From positions 51,653,217 to 51,717,216 of the forward strand of contig CP141139.1 in assembly GCA_035236585.1 (NCBI GenBank): 64,000 nucleotides of DNA. The letters are read 5' to 3'. The notes under the pieces are model-generated. The model did no database searches and was not told the DNA's origin. It saw nothing but the letters and a program-made list of their open reading frames with translations. The translations under genes and the position numbers were made by a program. This document shows, in pieces, positions 47,505 through 60,200 of the stretch (position 1 is its first letter; the number at the start of each line of letters is the position of its first letter). The stretch comes from Warburgia ugandensis (taxonomy: Eukaryota > Streptophyta > Magnoliopsida > Canellales > Canellaceae).

Positions 47505-50095
47505 TATCATCATCATCAAGACCTTATCCCGATTAAAAGTTAATCACATGAATCTTCTTCCTCCATTTCTTTTAGTTTCAAAGTTTTAAAATCTTTTTTC
47601 ACCACTTCTATCTATGTTCTTTTGGGCCTTCCCTTTGCCCTTTTATCTACGTTGATCATGTCCAAACTATCTAAGTCTAATCTCCCTCATCTTATTAACT
47701 ATTGGTGCTGCTCTTAAGTTTCCTCTAATATTTTTATTTCTAATTATATCCTTTATTGTCTTGCCACTCATCTATCTCATCATCTACATTTCAGTGACAT
47801 TCATCCTATGTACATGTTGTTCCTTAACTGCCCAATACTCTGATCTATTGAGCATGGCTGGCCTTACAACTATCCTATAGAATTTTTCTTTCAATTTGAG
47901 TGGCACTCTCCGATCACACAAAACTCTCAAGGCACGTCTCTATTTGTTCCAACTGCTTGGATTCTCCAGGTAACCTCCCTCTCAATCTCTCTACTCTCAT
48001 GAATTATTGATCCCAAGTATCAAAAATGTTCTTTTAGGACTTCTTGGTTATCAATCTTTACTAGTGTTCCAGTCCCACTCCTCTCCTTAATAAAATTGCA
48101 TTCTATATACTCTGTCTTAATTCAACTAATTTTAAATCTTTTATATTCTAATGTATCTCTTTGTAACTCTAGCTTTGTATTTATGCCCTTCCTAGTCTCA
48201 TCAATCAAAACTATATCATCTGTAAATAACATGCACCATGGAATCTCCTTGTGCAGATGTTTTGTTAACTCATTCATAACCAATAGGAAAAGGCACGAGC
48301 TCAAAGCCAATCCTTGGTGTAATCCAATAGTGACAGGAAAATCACCGATCCTCCGCTGGTGGTCCTAACATTTGTTATCACTTCCTCATACATATCCTTA
48401 ATTATGTCTATATATCCCCATGAAACCCCTTTCTCACTCAACACCTACCATATTAACTATTTAGGAACCCTATCATAAGCTTTTTCTTAAGTCAATAAAG
48501 ACTATATGGAGGTCCTTCCTCATCTCCCTATATTTCTCTATCAATTTGTCTAAGAAAAAGAATAGCTTCCTTAATAACTTCCTAGGCATGAAACCAAATT
48601 GGTTTTCCGATACACTTGCCTCATGTTGTAGCCTCTTCTCTATCATTCTTTCAAAAAGTTTTATGGTATGACTCATAAGTTTGATCCCCTGATAATTAGT
48701 GCAACTTTGTATATCTCTTTTATTCTTATAAATTGGTACAATAAGGCTCTTCCTCCATTCATTTGACATTTTCTTAGATTTCATAATCTTGTTAAACAAA
48801 TTTGTCAACCAAACTACCTACTATCCCTCATATACTTCAAAACCTCTATTGGTATATCATTAGGCCCTAGAGCATTTTCTAATTTCATCTTTTTTAAGGC
48901 CCATTTCACTTCAAGTATTCTAATCATACGATCATATCTATAATGCACAATGTTATTTGGGTTTACAGTACTTTGAATCCCCATATTCACAAGATAATTA
49001 TTATTTAGCAATTTTTAAAGTAACTTTTCCATTTTTGTTTGATCTTGTCATTTTTAACTAGTACCCTTTGGTCATCACTTCAATACACTTAATGCCGTAT
49101 GTCCTTACTCTTCCTTTCTATTGCTTTTGCCAGTTTAAACACACCTTTCTCACCTTCTCTTATTTCTAATCTATTTTAGAGATTATCATATGCCTTGAGC
49201 TTAGCCTCACTATTGTCTTAGCAACCTTTTTAACATTCTTATATTACTCAAAGTTTTCATTGTTTTTAGTCATTTGCCATGCTTTGAAAAACACTCTTCT
49301 CTTTAATAACTTTTTGCACTTTTTCACTCCACCAAGGTTCCTTTGTTTGTTGCCTTTTACCTTAAGATACTCGTAGGACATCTTTTGCTACTTTCTTGAT
49401 AGACATGGTCATATTAGTCCACATGGTGTTTACTTCTATTTCATTGTTCCAATTTCTGTCTACCATCAACTTGTTTGTAAATGATATTATCTTCTCTCTT
49501 TTTAAGTTCCACTACTTAGTCTTTAGATACATATTAAGTTCATTTTCTTTCTTTCATACTTTAATGTAAATATCCATAACTATTAATCTATATTGTGAGG
49601 TTAAACCCTCACCGGGTATCAGCTTACAATCCTTACACATTAATATTTTGGCATTTCTAAGTAGGGAAAAGTCTATTTGGTTTTTATATGGTCTGCTTCT
49701 AAATGTTAGTAAGTGTTTGCCCCTCTTCCTAAAGTATGTATTTGCTATAGCTAGGTTATATGCTAACGCAAAATTGAGTATAGCTTCCTCCATCTCATTT
49801 CTTTCTCCAATACCATACCTCAATGTACCCTATCATATCCTTCTATTTCATTTCCTACGTGACCATTAAAATTGGCTCTTATAAATATCCCCTTTATGCT
49901 AGAAATGTCTTGCATGACTCCTTTCATATCTTCCCAGAACTGTCTCTTTATTCTATCATTTAACCCTACTTTTGGTGCATATGTACTAATGACATTTATG
50001 ATCTTCTCTCCTAAAATAAGTTTTATTAGTAAAATTCTATCACTAGTTCCTTTAATGATAAAAGCATATAGAACTAAAACAACATAGGCAGAATT
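47505..50095 (-). mobile_element. RTE-type LINE, copy 1
   Basis: A non-LTR retrotransposon on the minus strand, bounded by a perfect 17-base target duplication. From its 5' end (right) it carries an endonuclease remnant (minus 49823-49554), then reverse transcriptase pieces (minus 48808-48473, and minus 48310-48122 with [15 protein letters not shown], a variant of the FADD catalytic motif), and a short GAT-repeat 3' tail (plus 47503-47517). Stops and frameshifts show it is inactive. Compared with copy 2 it keeps the same extreme 5' end (AAAGCATATAGAACTAAAAC against AAAACCATATAGAACGAAAG) but lacks about 600 bases just inside it. Confidence 0.88.
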
Positions 50096-50112
50096 TGTTA
50101 ATAATATATGAT
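50096..50112. repeat. Target-site duplication of LINE copy 1, right
   Basis: TGTTAATAATATATGAT, identical to 47488-47504. Confidence 0.9.
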
Positions 50113-50348
50113 AGTTTGATAAAATTGTTAATAAAAGCTTATTTTAATATGGTTAATTGATGTTTAGTTTAGTAAATTGGCATTAAGTTTGAAGTATGCG
50201 TGAAGTCTTAAATGATTTAGGAGTAAAAACTGAGAAGAGTTTAAAAAAAAAAAAGAAATTTGATTATTCGCAAACTTTTGTAGGGCTATTAATAATGGTG
50301 GAAGGTTGAAAGCCAATTGGCATTTTCACGATGTTTAGTTAAGTAGAA

Positions 50349-50412
<64 letters not shown>

Positions 50413-52094
50413 CTTTCTTAGGGGTCAGGGACCAAAAAAAGTGGTAGAAAATAGCATAACATTTTACCTAATAGAAAGAATTAGAGCAAGAAGGCTTTTA
50501 GAGTGAGAAGAAGTTTCATCACATCTTGATTTCTATATTTAGATATAAGCTTTTCATCATGTTTTCTATGCCAAAAATAGATAAGTTATAAAAAATCAAT
50601 CCATTTGATTGAATCAAGCTACTTGTTTTGGCTTGTGGGAAAATAGATAAAGATGAAAGCTCATTATCTTTTGCTCATGAAAACATAAGATAAAAGCTTC
50701 TAGTAAGCTTGAAATTTGATCTCTCACCGATCTAAGATATTTAAACATGATGAACATATTAGATCTACATAACAAAATTTCACGACACATGAAAAATGGA
50801 GTGTGGATCTTCTCCTACTAAGAGCATGTATTAGACTATTTTAAAAAAAAATTACAAAAAAGGAAGAAAAAAAAACTTGCATAAATCTTGATGCCCCATT
50901 GGAAAGCCACTACTTTGTTATTGGAAAACAAAAATAGTCTCGGCAGATGTATACACTTTCAAGAGAGAAACCAAGTATACCCCCTTTCCTCAAGGACAGT
51001 AAAGCTTTTCTCTGTAAATCTAAGGCATTCATCATTTTTACAATGGCTTAGATAGGCTAGGAATCAAATTTCATATTAATCGGATGCTTTTAGCCTAGTT
51101 TTCATAATAGAAAATATTGACCAATCATTTTTATTAAAATTTTAAAAAACCAAAAATAAATGGCTAATATTAAACAAAGCATTAATTTTTATTGGGTTCC
51201 TTAATTTTTATACCAAAAATATATGAACGGCTTAGATTTATAAAATTAATTCATCATATATGAGAAGTAAGGGCATGTAGTCCTCTCAAATCATGAAATG
51301 AGAAAACAAAGCCAAAAAGTTCATGATTTTCAGAGCACGTATGACAAGCACCAGGACATGGTTTGGCATCTTCACAAATGGGGCACGGCCGCTATTGAAG
51401 CACAGTGATTTGGAACTTGACTCCAGTGATTCTAATTATTCAATGACTGAATTGATCAGCAAACAAGAGCCCATATTTTATTGTTCTACAAACTACAATT
51501 TGTTGGTCTGATAACTTGCCAATCTTTGAACGGCTAGGATCATGTGACAAAGGAGCCCTCTAAACTTTATCCATTAATCAAATTGTACTGTATTACAGGA
51601 GGGCTTGGAAATTTCGGTAGTCCACGAGAGTACGGAACTAGCCATCAAATTGTAAATCGATCACTAGAAGCACATTAACTGAATTCTCAGGCATTCGGAC
51701 TTTGGCGCCTCATCTCATTCAACTCCCAGTCCCAAGAAAAACATACTTGACATTGCGTGCCCCGATATTTCATGCGATATATTGATACATCTCGATCGTG
51801 AGAAATCCAACGCGTCTAGACGCTTTGGATTAGGTAAGTAGCTGGCATGCGGAACAGTACAAGTGGGACCAGCTTTGTTCATCCAAACGCATTAAGTACA
51901 CGATTGGGTGATCCGAACTGCCTTTCATGATATATTTCGCCCGCTTTTTAGTCATTAGTCCATTTAAGAGCCATCTTCCAAAATTTTCATCCATTACAAT
52001 ATCGTAATCACTGTTTTCTTGGATCCCCTAACAATTTTTCCAAGGGTCAGATTGAAAAGGTTAATGTGAATGTGCTTTTTCCTGATTATTTCAA
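50113..52094. other. Intergenic, with a long (AT)n run
   Basis: No gene seen. An alternating AT run of about 57 bases lies at 50353-50409. Confidence 0.5.
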
Positions 52095-52475
52095 ATGAGA
52101 TTGGAATTGCCTAAAGTGGAGTGCATAATCCTTGATTATCAGGCCTGGTTTATGTCGAAACAAATCCCATCGGTCAGGATTGAAAGTGGGGAAAACTTTG
52201 GCCGGCTCGTTCAAATCCTAACCTTTTCCACTGTCTACGCGGGAATCCAATTTATAGTAGGACGACAAATTAACGATATGTTGAATGCCGTGGTCAGTGA
52301 GTCATTTCCAATAATAAATCTGTTTGATGGCTGTTCTTTTGGTGGGACCCTTGCTGTACTCGCCTCTCTCTCCTTTGTAGTTTTTTCGGTTGTCGTTCTT
52401 GCAACCCAAATCACGATTCCTAGAAAGAAGGCAAATCGAACCAATTACCAGCTTTGTTGCTTGCACGATCTCTGA
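52095..52475 (+). CDS. Small hypothetical membrane protein ORF (doubtful)
   Basis: An ATG-started 126-codon reading frame just upstream of the calmodulin-binding gene's first predicted exon. Two hydrophobic stretches (about residues 39-55 and 82-106, the latter VLASLSFVVFSVVVLAT) could span a membrane, followed by a basic tail (RKKANR). I recognise no family. Chance hydrophobic ORFs are common in AT-rich DNA, and its position fits the promoter of the downstream gene equally well. No promoter, intron or polyadenylation signal of its own was identified. Confidence 0.2.
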   Translation: MRLELPKVECIILDYQAWFMSKQIPSVRIESGENFGRLVQILTFSTVYAGIQFIVGRQINDMLNAVVSESFPIINLFDGCSFGGTLAVLASLSFVVFSVVVLATQITIPRKKANRTNYQLCCLHDL

Positions 52476-52479
52476 AGAC

Positions 52480-54649
52480 AGGTCCACTTTGAGGTCACTT
52501 TCAGACGGTTGCATTCGTCTTCATCTTCTCTTTGCAGGATTTGCAGAAAGGTATATTTCTTCTGTTCGGTTCCCTTCGACGTCATTGATTCATTTCATAC
52601 CGTATCGAATTTCTTTCCTAGTTTTCAACTGGGTTTCTGTGCTTTTTTCTTTCTGCCTTATGAAAGGTATGATTTCATTCTTTTCTTTTTCTTTTCAGTT
52701 TTCCAATTCATTTCTCACAAAAACGGCAATGTATTTTTGGGTGATGAATTGCTTTTTCTCAGTTTCCCTGTGTCATGGATTGATAAAAGTACAATTTTGT
52801 TGCTTGTTTTAATCTTTCTGCTTTATTCCGTTGAAATAGGAGGGTTTTTTTTTTTGTCCCCTTTGGAAAAAGGTGGGATTCTGATGATTTTTGCTTCTAC
52901 TCTGTTGAGTTATTTCGTGTAGAAAGGTACGTTGCTATTTGTTCAGCTTCTGATTAAGGAAATTGCCCATTATTTAGATCTTTGGTGAAATTTGAGTTAA
53001 GAACTTCAGGGTTCATAATGATTCAGGGATTTCTTCGTATTGATTCCAATTTTCTTTTCTTTTCTTTATTTCTTTATTTAGGTGTTGGAGAGACATGATT
53101 TGTGGGCAGGTCTTATATTGGTTCATTAAACCAAAATATATAAAGTACTAGGTTGAGGAAATTTCTACTTCTCTTTTCATTTCTGTCCTTAAAGCTTATC
53201 CTTGGAAGAAATTATATGCTTTTGCTATTTATTTGGTAATTTATGCTGCAATATGATCGATGTTTAAATTTTTTATTGCTTTGGTCTTAGAATCCAAAAA
53301 GATATCATTTGCACAATTCCGCATGTGTCTGGTTAGATTTGGTGTTTTAGTCCATGAGAAATGAGTTTGTGAAGGGATTTGATGTTTCTCATTTTTCATC
53401 ATTTATGGAGCTGGTTTGGTTGGCATTTGCAGTTCTCTAATTAGGTTGCAGATGGAAGAAAGGCTTTGATCTTAGTAGTTCTTGAAGCTTATTTATTACT
53501 AAGAAGTGTTTTACTTTACTCACCGACAATAATGTTATGAAGAGGATATTTCTGCCACGTCATTTTCTCTGAATATGAGCCCGCAGAGTAGTATTAAATT
53601 GATTAGTATATGTAGGATGTTGATGAATGGATTTTGATGAGACTCTGGTTTCTGTTTTCCTTTTCATTTTAATCTGTATTTCAGGTTGAGAAGCTTTAGA
53701 CGACCTTAAAGTGTAAGAGTCACCTTTTCAAGAGTCTGATCAGATATATCTTGGTGAGTTCTTTTCTTCTGTATCTCTGTAAGGGCCCAATTGGCAAGGC
53801 TTATATAATCTGTTTTATTTGAGTATGCCGGATTATTCCTTCCCAAGTCAGTAAGAGATAATCCTCCATAATCCAGTAAACCAAATTATATAAACCTTGC
53901 AATTACTGTGTATTGGTGGTTGATGAAACAAATGCTATTGTTTGCCTGCAAAACAAGAGGGACTGCTCCTAGCAGTCCAGATACTTCAATGTCGATTGGA
54001 AGATGGCATTACCCTTCACAGGAAAGAGTGTACCTACTCTTTTGCTCAAAGTGGCTTCAGAATTGATATGGACAAAATGTGATGCACTTTGGGGCTGTTT
54101 GCAGCTGGAATAAGAATAATGGGATAAGGTGTTCTGGAGTGGTAGAACTTTTTCCTTTGTATTAAAATTTTACTATTATGGAACAGCTTAATCCATGATT
54201 CTTATTCCGGTCGCTAACAGCCCCTTTCAGATCATGGGTTCCTAAGTTACATCAAGTATATTATAGATCTACTAAATTCAACATTCAGGTTTAGAGATTA
54301 GAAATCCAACTTGATCTCAAAAGGGTTTGTGTCCGAATCTATTTGTACTTCTGTCCACTACTAAGTTGAGTAATCTGAACATGACCTTATTCTTGAAATT
54401 TGGGTACTCAATGATGTTTTTCTCTGAAATTACATGACCTTCTTGAATTTTCAATTCAATTTTCGTAAATTCATATAAAACCATGATTCTATTAATAAAA
54501 CTTGAGTTTTGAATGCATTTGAATTTCTAGATGCTGCAGTTTGCATTGCCTTTGGTTCTTTGGGTTCTCTGATTTAGCTTGATATTGACTCTTAATTGCA
54601 TCTTGATGTAACAGATGAGAAAGTAGTATCCTTGTGCTATTGACAAGTA
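52480..54649 (+). other. Predicted 5' leader exons and introns of the calmodulin-binding gene
   Basis: Plausible non-coding exons are: about 52480-52550 (ends GCAGAAAG before GTATAT), 53685-53753 (after TTTCAG, before GTGAGT) and 54615-54649 (after TAACAG), the last joining the coding exon. The two introns would be about 1134 and 861 bases and are T-rich, as plant introns are. Splice sites were chosen by consensus only. ORFs at 52390-52922 lie mostly in the first predicted intron and are not called. Confidence 0.45.
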
Positions 54650-56422
54650 ATGGAAAAGCCTACTTTGTCTAACTCCCCTGAGAGCGTCCTGCCTAAAGGA
54701 GGTGAATTCAGGAGGCACTCAACAGGAAAAACAGGCCCAAGATCTTCATTATCTCTGGATAGTGAAGAAAAAGTTCTTCCTCATTATCTGAGAGCTTCTA
54801 CCAGTTCCTGCCATGACTTCTGTAAATATGGAAGACATCATGCTTTTGCAGCAAAGGGAAAACATCCTATTCCCCCTAGAATCATTGGAAATTCAGCTGA
54901 AGACCATGGTCAGGTGAAAAATGTAAATATAGGGAGACAGAGGAAAAAGAAACAAGCAACTAAGCTGAAGCCTACTTCTGAGCAGAGTGCAACCTCAGCT
55001 GAAGGCCAAGATCCAATGAAAGATGTGAATGCTGTCGAGCCAATAAAGAAACCAGTCATCAAACTGAAGCCTATACCTGAGCAGAAAACTGAAGTATCTG
55101 ATAAACCCAAAAAACTTTTCAAACAAAAGTCATTGTCACCTGGCAAGAAAATTGAGATCCGCATCAAATCAGTGATAGCTTCAAAGCTGAAGACTGTGGA
55201 AGCTAAGTCATTATCCCCATCGAACCCTTGTGGAGTAAGTGGCAGAAGAAACAGCATTAGCAGTCGATTTAATCCTTCAGGAGGTTTGAGTGGTCCAGGC
55301 AACAGTCAGCACAGTCCATCTAGTCTTTCAGGGGGCTTAAGTGGTCAAAGTAACACTAACAACAGCCCATCAAATCGTTCAGGTCTAAGTGGTAGAAGAA
55401 ACAATGACAGCAAAATAGCCAACAACATGGACTTGCCAAAGCTTGGAGAAAGAAAATCATTGACGCCACCAAAAGCTTCCTTGTCCTCCAAGCCTTCTGG
55501 GAATGGAGAAAGAAAATCACTGAAACCACCAAAAGCTTCCTTGTCCCCCAAACCTTCTGGGAATGGAGAAAGAAAAGTAGTGAAACCACCAAAATCTTCC
55601 TTGTTCCCCAAACCTTCTGAGAATGGAATTGCAAGGTTAAAAGCAGTGAAACATAGGGAGCTAAAAGCAGCCTCTCCTGTGAACAACCAAAAGAAGGGTA
55701 GAAAGTCTGAGCCCAATGGAGAAAAAATCATGGAAAAGACTCTCTACGTTATCGAGCCAAAACCAGAGGACAAAATGTTGGAAGTTGTTCAAGATGAGAT
55801 TTCACAGAACCGATCACCTCCATCATCACTATCGCAGTCATTGTTGTTGACATCATCATCATCATCATCTCCCTCTGTGTCTTCATTAGAAGAAGAATTG
55901 GATGAAGACTCCAATGCCACACATAGTGAAAAAGATGACTCCATTTCTGAAGAAGAGGAAGCAGAAATGAAAACCCAAGAGGAAATTTCAAAGGATGGAG
56001 AGAAGAGGAGGCTAAGGAGGAGTGTGATGATCCACGCCGAGGATAAAGATTCAGTGCCACAGAAGTTACAGTTCAGGGGGGGAAAGGTCATTACACTTCA
56101 GTCTGAAAACAATGGCCCAAGGAGACTCAGATTCAGGCAAGGAAGGGTTGTGGGTGATCAAAATGGCAGGGTGGATCTTGGAAGGAGAAGTTTCAAGAAG
56201 AGAGAATCTGTTGAATCGACTGGGAATAACCCAAAAGCTCAAGGTGTCATGCTGAGGCATCAAGATGTGCAAGGAAAGAAGGAAGAGCAGTTATTTAATG
56301 AAGTAATTGAAGAAACCGCAAGTAAGCTTGTTGAGACAAGGAAGAGCAAGGTGAAGGCCTTGGTTGGTGCTTTTGAAACTGTAATCTCTCTTCAGGAGAG
56401 TAAACCTGCCACTGCTGGTTGA
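54650..56422 (+). CDS. Plant calmodulin-binding-domain protein
   Basis: A 590-residue intact frame. The ATG at 54650 is preceded three codons upstream by an in-frame TGA. The C-terminal 120-130 residues match the plant calmodulin-binding domain family (Pfam CaM_binding): LRFRQGRVVGDQNG, then VMLRHQDVQGKKE, then EETASKLVETRKSKVKALVG and AFETVISLQ at about residues 555-582, a basic amphipathic stretch expected to bind Ca2+-calmodulin. The rest is low-complexity, basic and Ser/Pro-rich: SGG-LSG repeats at about 200-250, three 20-residue repeats (GERK(s)(l)xPPK(a)SLxxKPS) at about 265-324, a Ser run near 402-412, and an acidic stretch after it (EEELDEDSN, SEEEEAE). Family members are thought to act in Ca2+ signalling; the precise role is unknown. 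It encodes no enzyme domain or signal peptide. Single coding exon. The only clearly intact gene in the right half of the window. Confidence 0.92.
   Translation: MEKPTLSNSPESVLPKGGEFRRHSTGKTGPRSSLSLDSEEKVLPHYLRASTSSCHDFCKYGRHHAFAAKGKHPIPPRIIGNSAEDHGQVKNVNIGRQRKKKQATKLKPTSEQSATSAEGQDPMKDVNAVEPIKKPVIKLKPIPEQKTEVSDKPKKLFKQKSLSPGKKIEIRIKSVIASKLKTVEAKSLSPSNPCGVSGRRNSISSRFNPSGGLSGPGNSQHSPSSLSGGLSGQSNTNNSPSNRSGLSGRRNNDSKIANNMDLPKLGERKSLTPPKASLSSKPSGNGERKSLKPPKASLSPKPSGNGERKVVKPPKSSLFPKPSENGIARLKAVKHRELKAASPVNNQKKGRKSEPNGEKIMEKTLYVIEPKPEDKMLEVVQDEISQNRSPPSSLSQSLLLTSSSSSSPSVSSLEEELDEDSNATHSEKDDSISEEEEAEMKTQEEISKDGEKRRLRRSVMIHAEDKDSVPQKLQFRGGKVITLQSENNGPRRLRFRQGRVVGDQNGRVDLGRRSFKKRESVESTGNNPKAQGVMLRHQDVQGKKEEQLFNEVIEETASKLVETRKSKVKALVGAFETVISLQESKPATAG
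55441..55620 (+). repeat. In-frame 60-base tandem repeat, three units, inside the CDS
   Basis: Units are 55441-55500, 55501-55560 and 55561-55620. Being a multiple of three, the repeat adds 20-residue blocks without breaking the frame. The units differ at a few positions each. Confidence 0.95.
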
Positions 56423-56608
56423 GTTTCATTTATGGTGCTCTGCTTCTAATTTCGTCATGTTCTGACTTCTTACATGGGTTTTGAAATGTTTGAATGCATA
56501 ACTTTCAGGGATGGTTTGTGAAAATAATACTAATACCGTCAGTGTGAAAAGTTGGACTTTACAAGTATATATAGTTGGGATAGCGGAAACAGCTTGTTTA
56601 TTTTTGTT

Positions 56609-56614
56609 AATAAA
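56609..56614 (+). terminator. Polyadenylation signal of the calmodulin-binding gene
   Basis: AATAAA, about 190 bases after the stop codon, a usual distance for a plant 3' untranslated region. Confidence 0.5.
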
Positions 56615-56753
56615 GTGATTTAAATTCAGGGAAGAAGCTTGGCTGGAAGGAATACAGTTTGTGTATAATACTGTTGTCAAAGCAACAGTTCCTTTATGTT
56701 TTTTTTTAAGTGGTACTTCTTTGATTAGCTTATTATTCTGACTTGATTCTTTT

Positions 56754-56813
56754 CATACTCCTGTAAATGACTACATACTCTTGTAAATGATTACATACTC
56801 TTGTAAATGATTT
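56754..56813 (+). repeat. 20-base tandem repeat, three copies
   Basis: CATACTC(c/t)TGTAAATGA(c/t)T(a/t) repeated with a 20-base period, downstream of the polyadenylation signal. Confidence 0.85.
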
Positions 56814-57279
56814 GTATGTATACACTTTTTATACTAACAAGCAGCCAAACGTTGGGTGGTTTAGATTGTTCTTTCTATTTCATTGTTCTCTTAATTGGCT
56901 GAATATGTGGTTGTGTGTTGCCTTTTTTATTGTCACAATACTAGGATTTTATCTTTAAGCCCAAATCTGCTAAGGCAATGGTTTAATGCCATAAATAGTT
57001 AAAAGTCATACTTCTAGAGATAGGTTACATGGCTCATTAAAGTATGACCAACTTCATTTGCGGGATGGAATCTTAATCATAGAAGTTGACCTAGGGCGTC
57101 ATTAACAAGCATCTCAGATATTACTATAGTATGTTTTCTGATGGACAGCTTGATTCTATCTCTTGAAAAGATGTCTTTTGTTTTAGATGATTGTATCGGA
57201 AAGTCTTATCTAACCCACATAAACCATACTATGTTTCATCAAATTGTTGAACTCTTGTCCACTTAGAACGGAGAAAACT

Positions 57280-57296
57280 TACTTGGGCTATGGAAG
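57280..57296. repeat. Probable target-site duplication of LINE copy 2, left
   Basis: TACTTGGGCTATGGAAG matches 60553-60569 at 15 of 17 positions; the length equals the duplication of copy 1. Confidence 0.6.
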
Positions 57297-60200
57297 TGAG
57301 GTCTTTTTTTTCTCAAGACCTTATCCTGATTATGGGTTGGTCACATGAATCTTGTTCCTCCATTTCCCTCTATTAAGTGTCATGACTCATTTATTCCCAA
57401 AGTTTTTAAATTTTTTTCTCACCACTTCTATCCACGTTCTTTTGGGCTTTCCAGTTGCCCTTTTGGAACCTTCGACCTAGATTGCAGCACTCCTTCTAAA
57501 TGGTTCTTTGTTTTGAGCCTTCCACTTGCCCTTTTGGAACCTTTGACCTATATTGCCACAATCCTTTCAACTAGTGCTCTTTTTGTCTGTTGGACATGTC
57601 CAAACCATCTAAGTCTAATCTCGCTCATCTTATTACCTGTTGGTTCTACTCCTAAGTTTCTTGTAATGTTTTCATTTCTAATTATATCCTTTCTTGTCTT
57701 ACCACTCATCCATCTCAACATTTGCATTTTGATGATACTCATCCTATGTATTCATTGTTCCTTAACTACCAACACTCTAATCCACAGAGCATGGCCGGCA
57801 TTACAGCCATCCTATAGAATTTTCTTTTAAGTTTGAGTGACATCCTTCGATCACACAAAACTTCAAAGGAACATCTCCATTTGTTTTAACCTACTTGGAT
57901 TCTCTTAGTAACATCCCTCTCAATCTCTCTAGGCTCATGAATTATCAATCCTAAATATCAGAGGTATTGTTTTAAAGAGATTGGGTTATCAATCTTCTCC
58001 ACTCCTGCTCTTCTCTTTGCTAAAATTGCATTCCATATACTCTATCTTAGTTCAACTAATTTTAAATCCTTCATATTCTAATGCATCTCTTTATAAATAT
58101 AGCTTTGTGTTTGCTCCCTCCCTTGTTTGATCAATTAAAAAATATCTCATCTGTAAATAGCATGCACCATGGAATCTCCTCTTGTATATGTTTGGTTACT
58201 CATCCATAACCAATGTGAAAAGGTACAAGCTTAATGTTGATCCTTGATGTAATCTTATAGTGATAGAAAAATCACTAGTCTCTCTGCTAGTGGTCTAATA
58301 TTTGTTACCACTCTATCATACATATTATTAGTTATATCTATATGCCTCCGTGAAACCCCATTCTCACCCAACCCACTATATTAACTCTCTGGGGATCCTA
58401 TCATAAGCTTTTTCTAAGTCAATAAAAACCATTTGGAGTTCATTCCTCATCTCCTTATATTTCTCTATCAATTGTTTGAGTAGAAAAATAGCTTCCATGA
58501 TAGACCTCCCAAGAATGAAAACAAATTGGCTCTTCGATACAGTTGTCTCATGTCATAGCCTCTTTTCCATCAATCTTTCAAAATTTTTATGTTATGGCTC
58601 ATAAATTTGATCCCTTGATTATCAGTACAACTTTGCATGTCTCCTTGTAAATTGGTACTATAAAGCTCTTCCTCCATTCATCCGGCATTTTTTTCGATTT
58701 TACAATCTTGTTAAACAATTTTGTCAACTGAACTACCCCTAGAGCCTTTCCTGATTTCATCTTTCAATGCCTCTTTCACTTCAGGTATTCTAATCTTACA
58801 GTCATATTTATAATATCCAATGTTATTTGGGTTTATAGTACTTTCAATCCCTATATTCTCAGGGTAATTATCATTTAGCAATTTTTGAAAGTAACTTTCC
58901 CATCAATTTTTCATCTCATCGTCTTTGACTAGTATCCTTCGGTCATCACTTCTAATACACTTAATATGGTCTAAGTCCATACTCTTCCTCTCTTACTTTT
59001 GTGAGCTTAAACACATCTTTCTCACATTCTTTTGATCCTAATCTATTATAGAGATCATTATACACCTTGAGTTTAGCCTCACTACTCTCTTGGGAACCTT
59101 TTTAGCATTCTTATATTGCTCAATGTTTTTATTATTTTTAGTCCTTTGCCATGCTTTAAAACACACATTTCTCTTTAATAATTTTATGCACTCCACTCCA
59201 CCACCAAGTTTCCTTTGTTGGTTGCTTTTCACCTTTAGATACTCCTAGGACATTTTTTGCCACTTCTTAATAGACATGGCCATATCAGTACACAATGTTT
59301 ACTTCTATTTCATTGTTCCAGTTTCCTTCTACTATTAATTTATTTATAAATGATGCTATCTTCTCTCCTTTTAAGTTCTACCACTTAGTTTTTCGATACA
59401 TATTAAGTTCATTTCTCTTCTTCCATACTTTAATATAGATATCCATAACCATTAATCTATGTTATGAGGTTAGACTCTTACCAGGTATTACCTTACAATT
59501 CTTACACATTGATCTTTTGGCATTCCTAAGTAGGGAAAAGTCTATTTGGCCTTTATATGGTCTACATTTATATATTAATAAGTGTTTATCCCTCTTAAAG
59601 TATTGTTTGCTATAGCCAGGTCATATGTTAAGGCAACATCAATTATATCTTCCCTAATCTTATTTCTTTCTCCAATACCATACCCCTCATTTACCCTATC
59701 ATATCCTTCTTTTTCTTCTTGTACATGACCATTAAAATCTGCTCCTATAAATATCCCCTTTGTGCTAGGAATGTCTTGCATGACTCTCTTCACATCTTTC
59801 CAAAATTGTCTCTTGATTCTATCTTCTAACCTTGTTTATGATGCGTATCCACTAATAATATTTATGATCTTCTTGCCTAGAACAAGTTTTATTAGTATAA
59901 TTCTATCATTGTTTTTTTAAAATCTATAGCTTTATCCTTTAATTCTTTATCTAACCCTATCCTATGTCATTTCTATTATTGTCCTTTCCTACGTACTAGA
60001 GCTTATATCCATTGATTTCTCTAGTTTTAGTTCCTTTCCACTTGGTTTTTTGGATACAAGCAATGTTGACTCTCCTACATTTTATCATATCCAATAACTC
60101 TAGACTCTTACATGTCAATGTACCTCTATTGCATGTCGTGATACAGATCTTGTTCTCTTGACCTAACCTATTTCCCCACGTACTTCTCGAATGGCAAGGG

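Noticed and set aside
52390-52922. Two hydrophobic plus-strand ORFs of about 140 codons
   Set aside because: T-rich sequence with a consensus splice donor at 52551; best explained as the first leader intron.
55345-56091. Minus-strand ORFs opposite the calmodulin-binding gene
   Set aside because: They are antisense shadows of Ser/Lys/Pro-rich codons in the real CDS.
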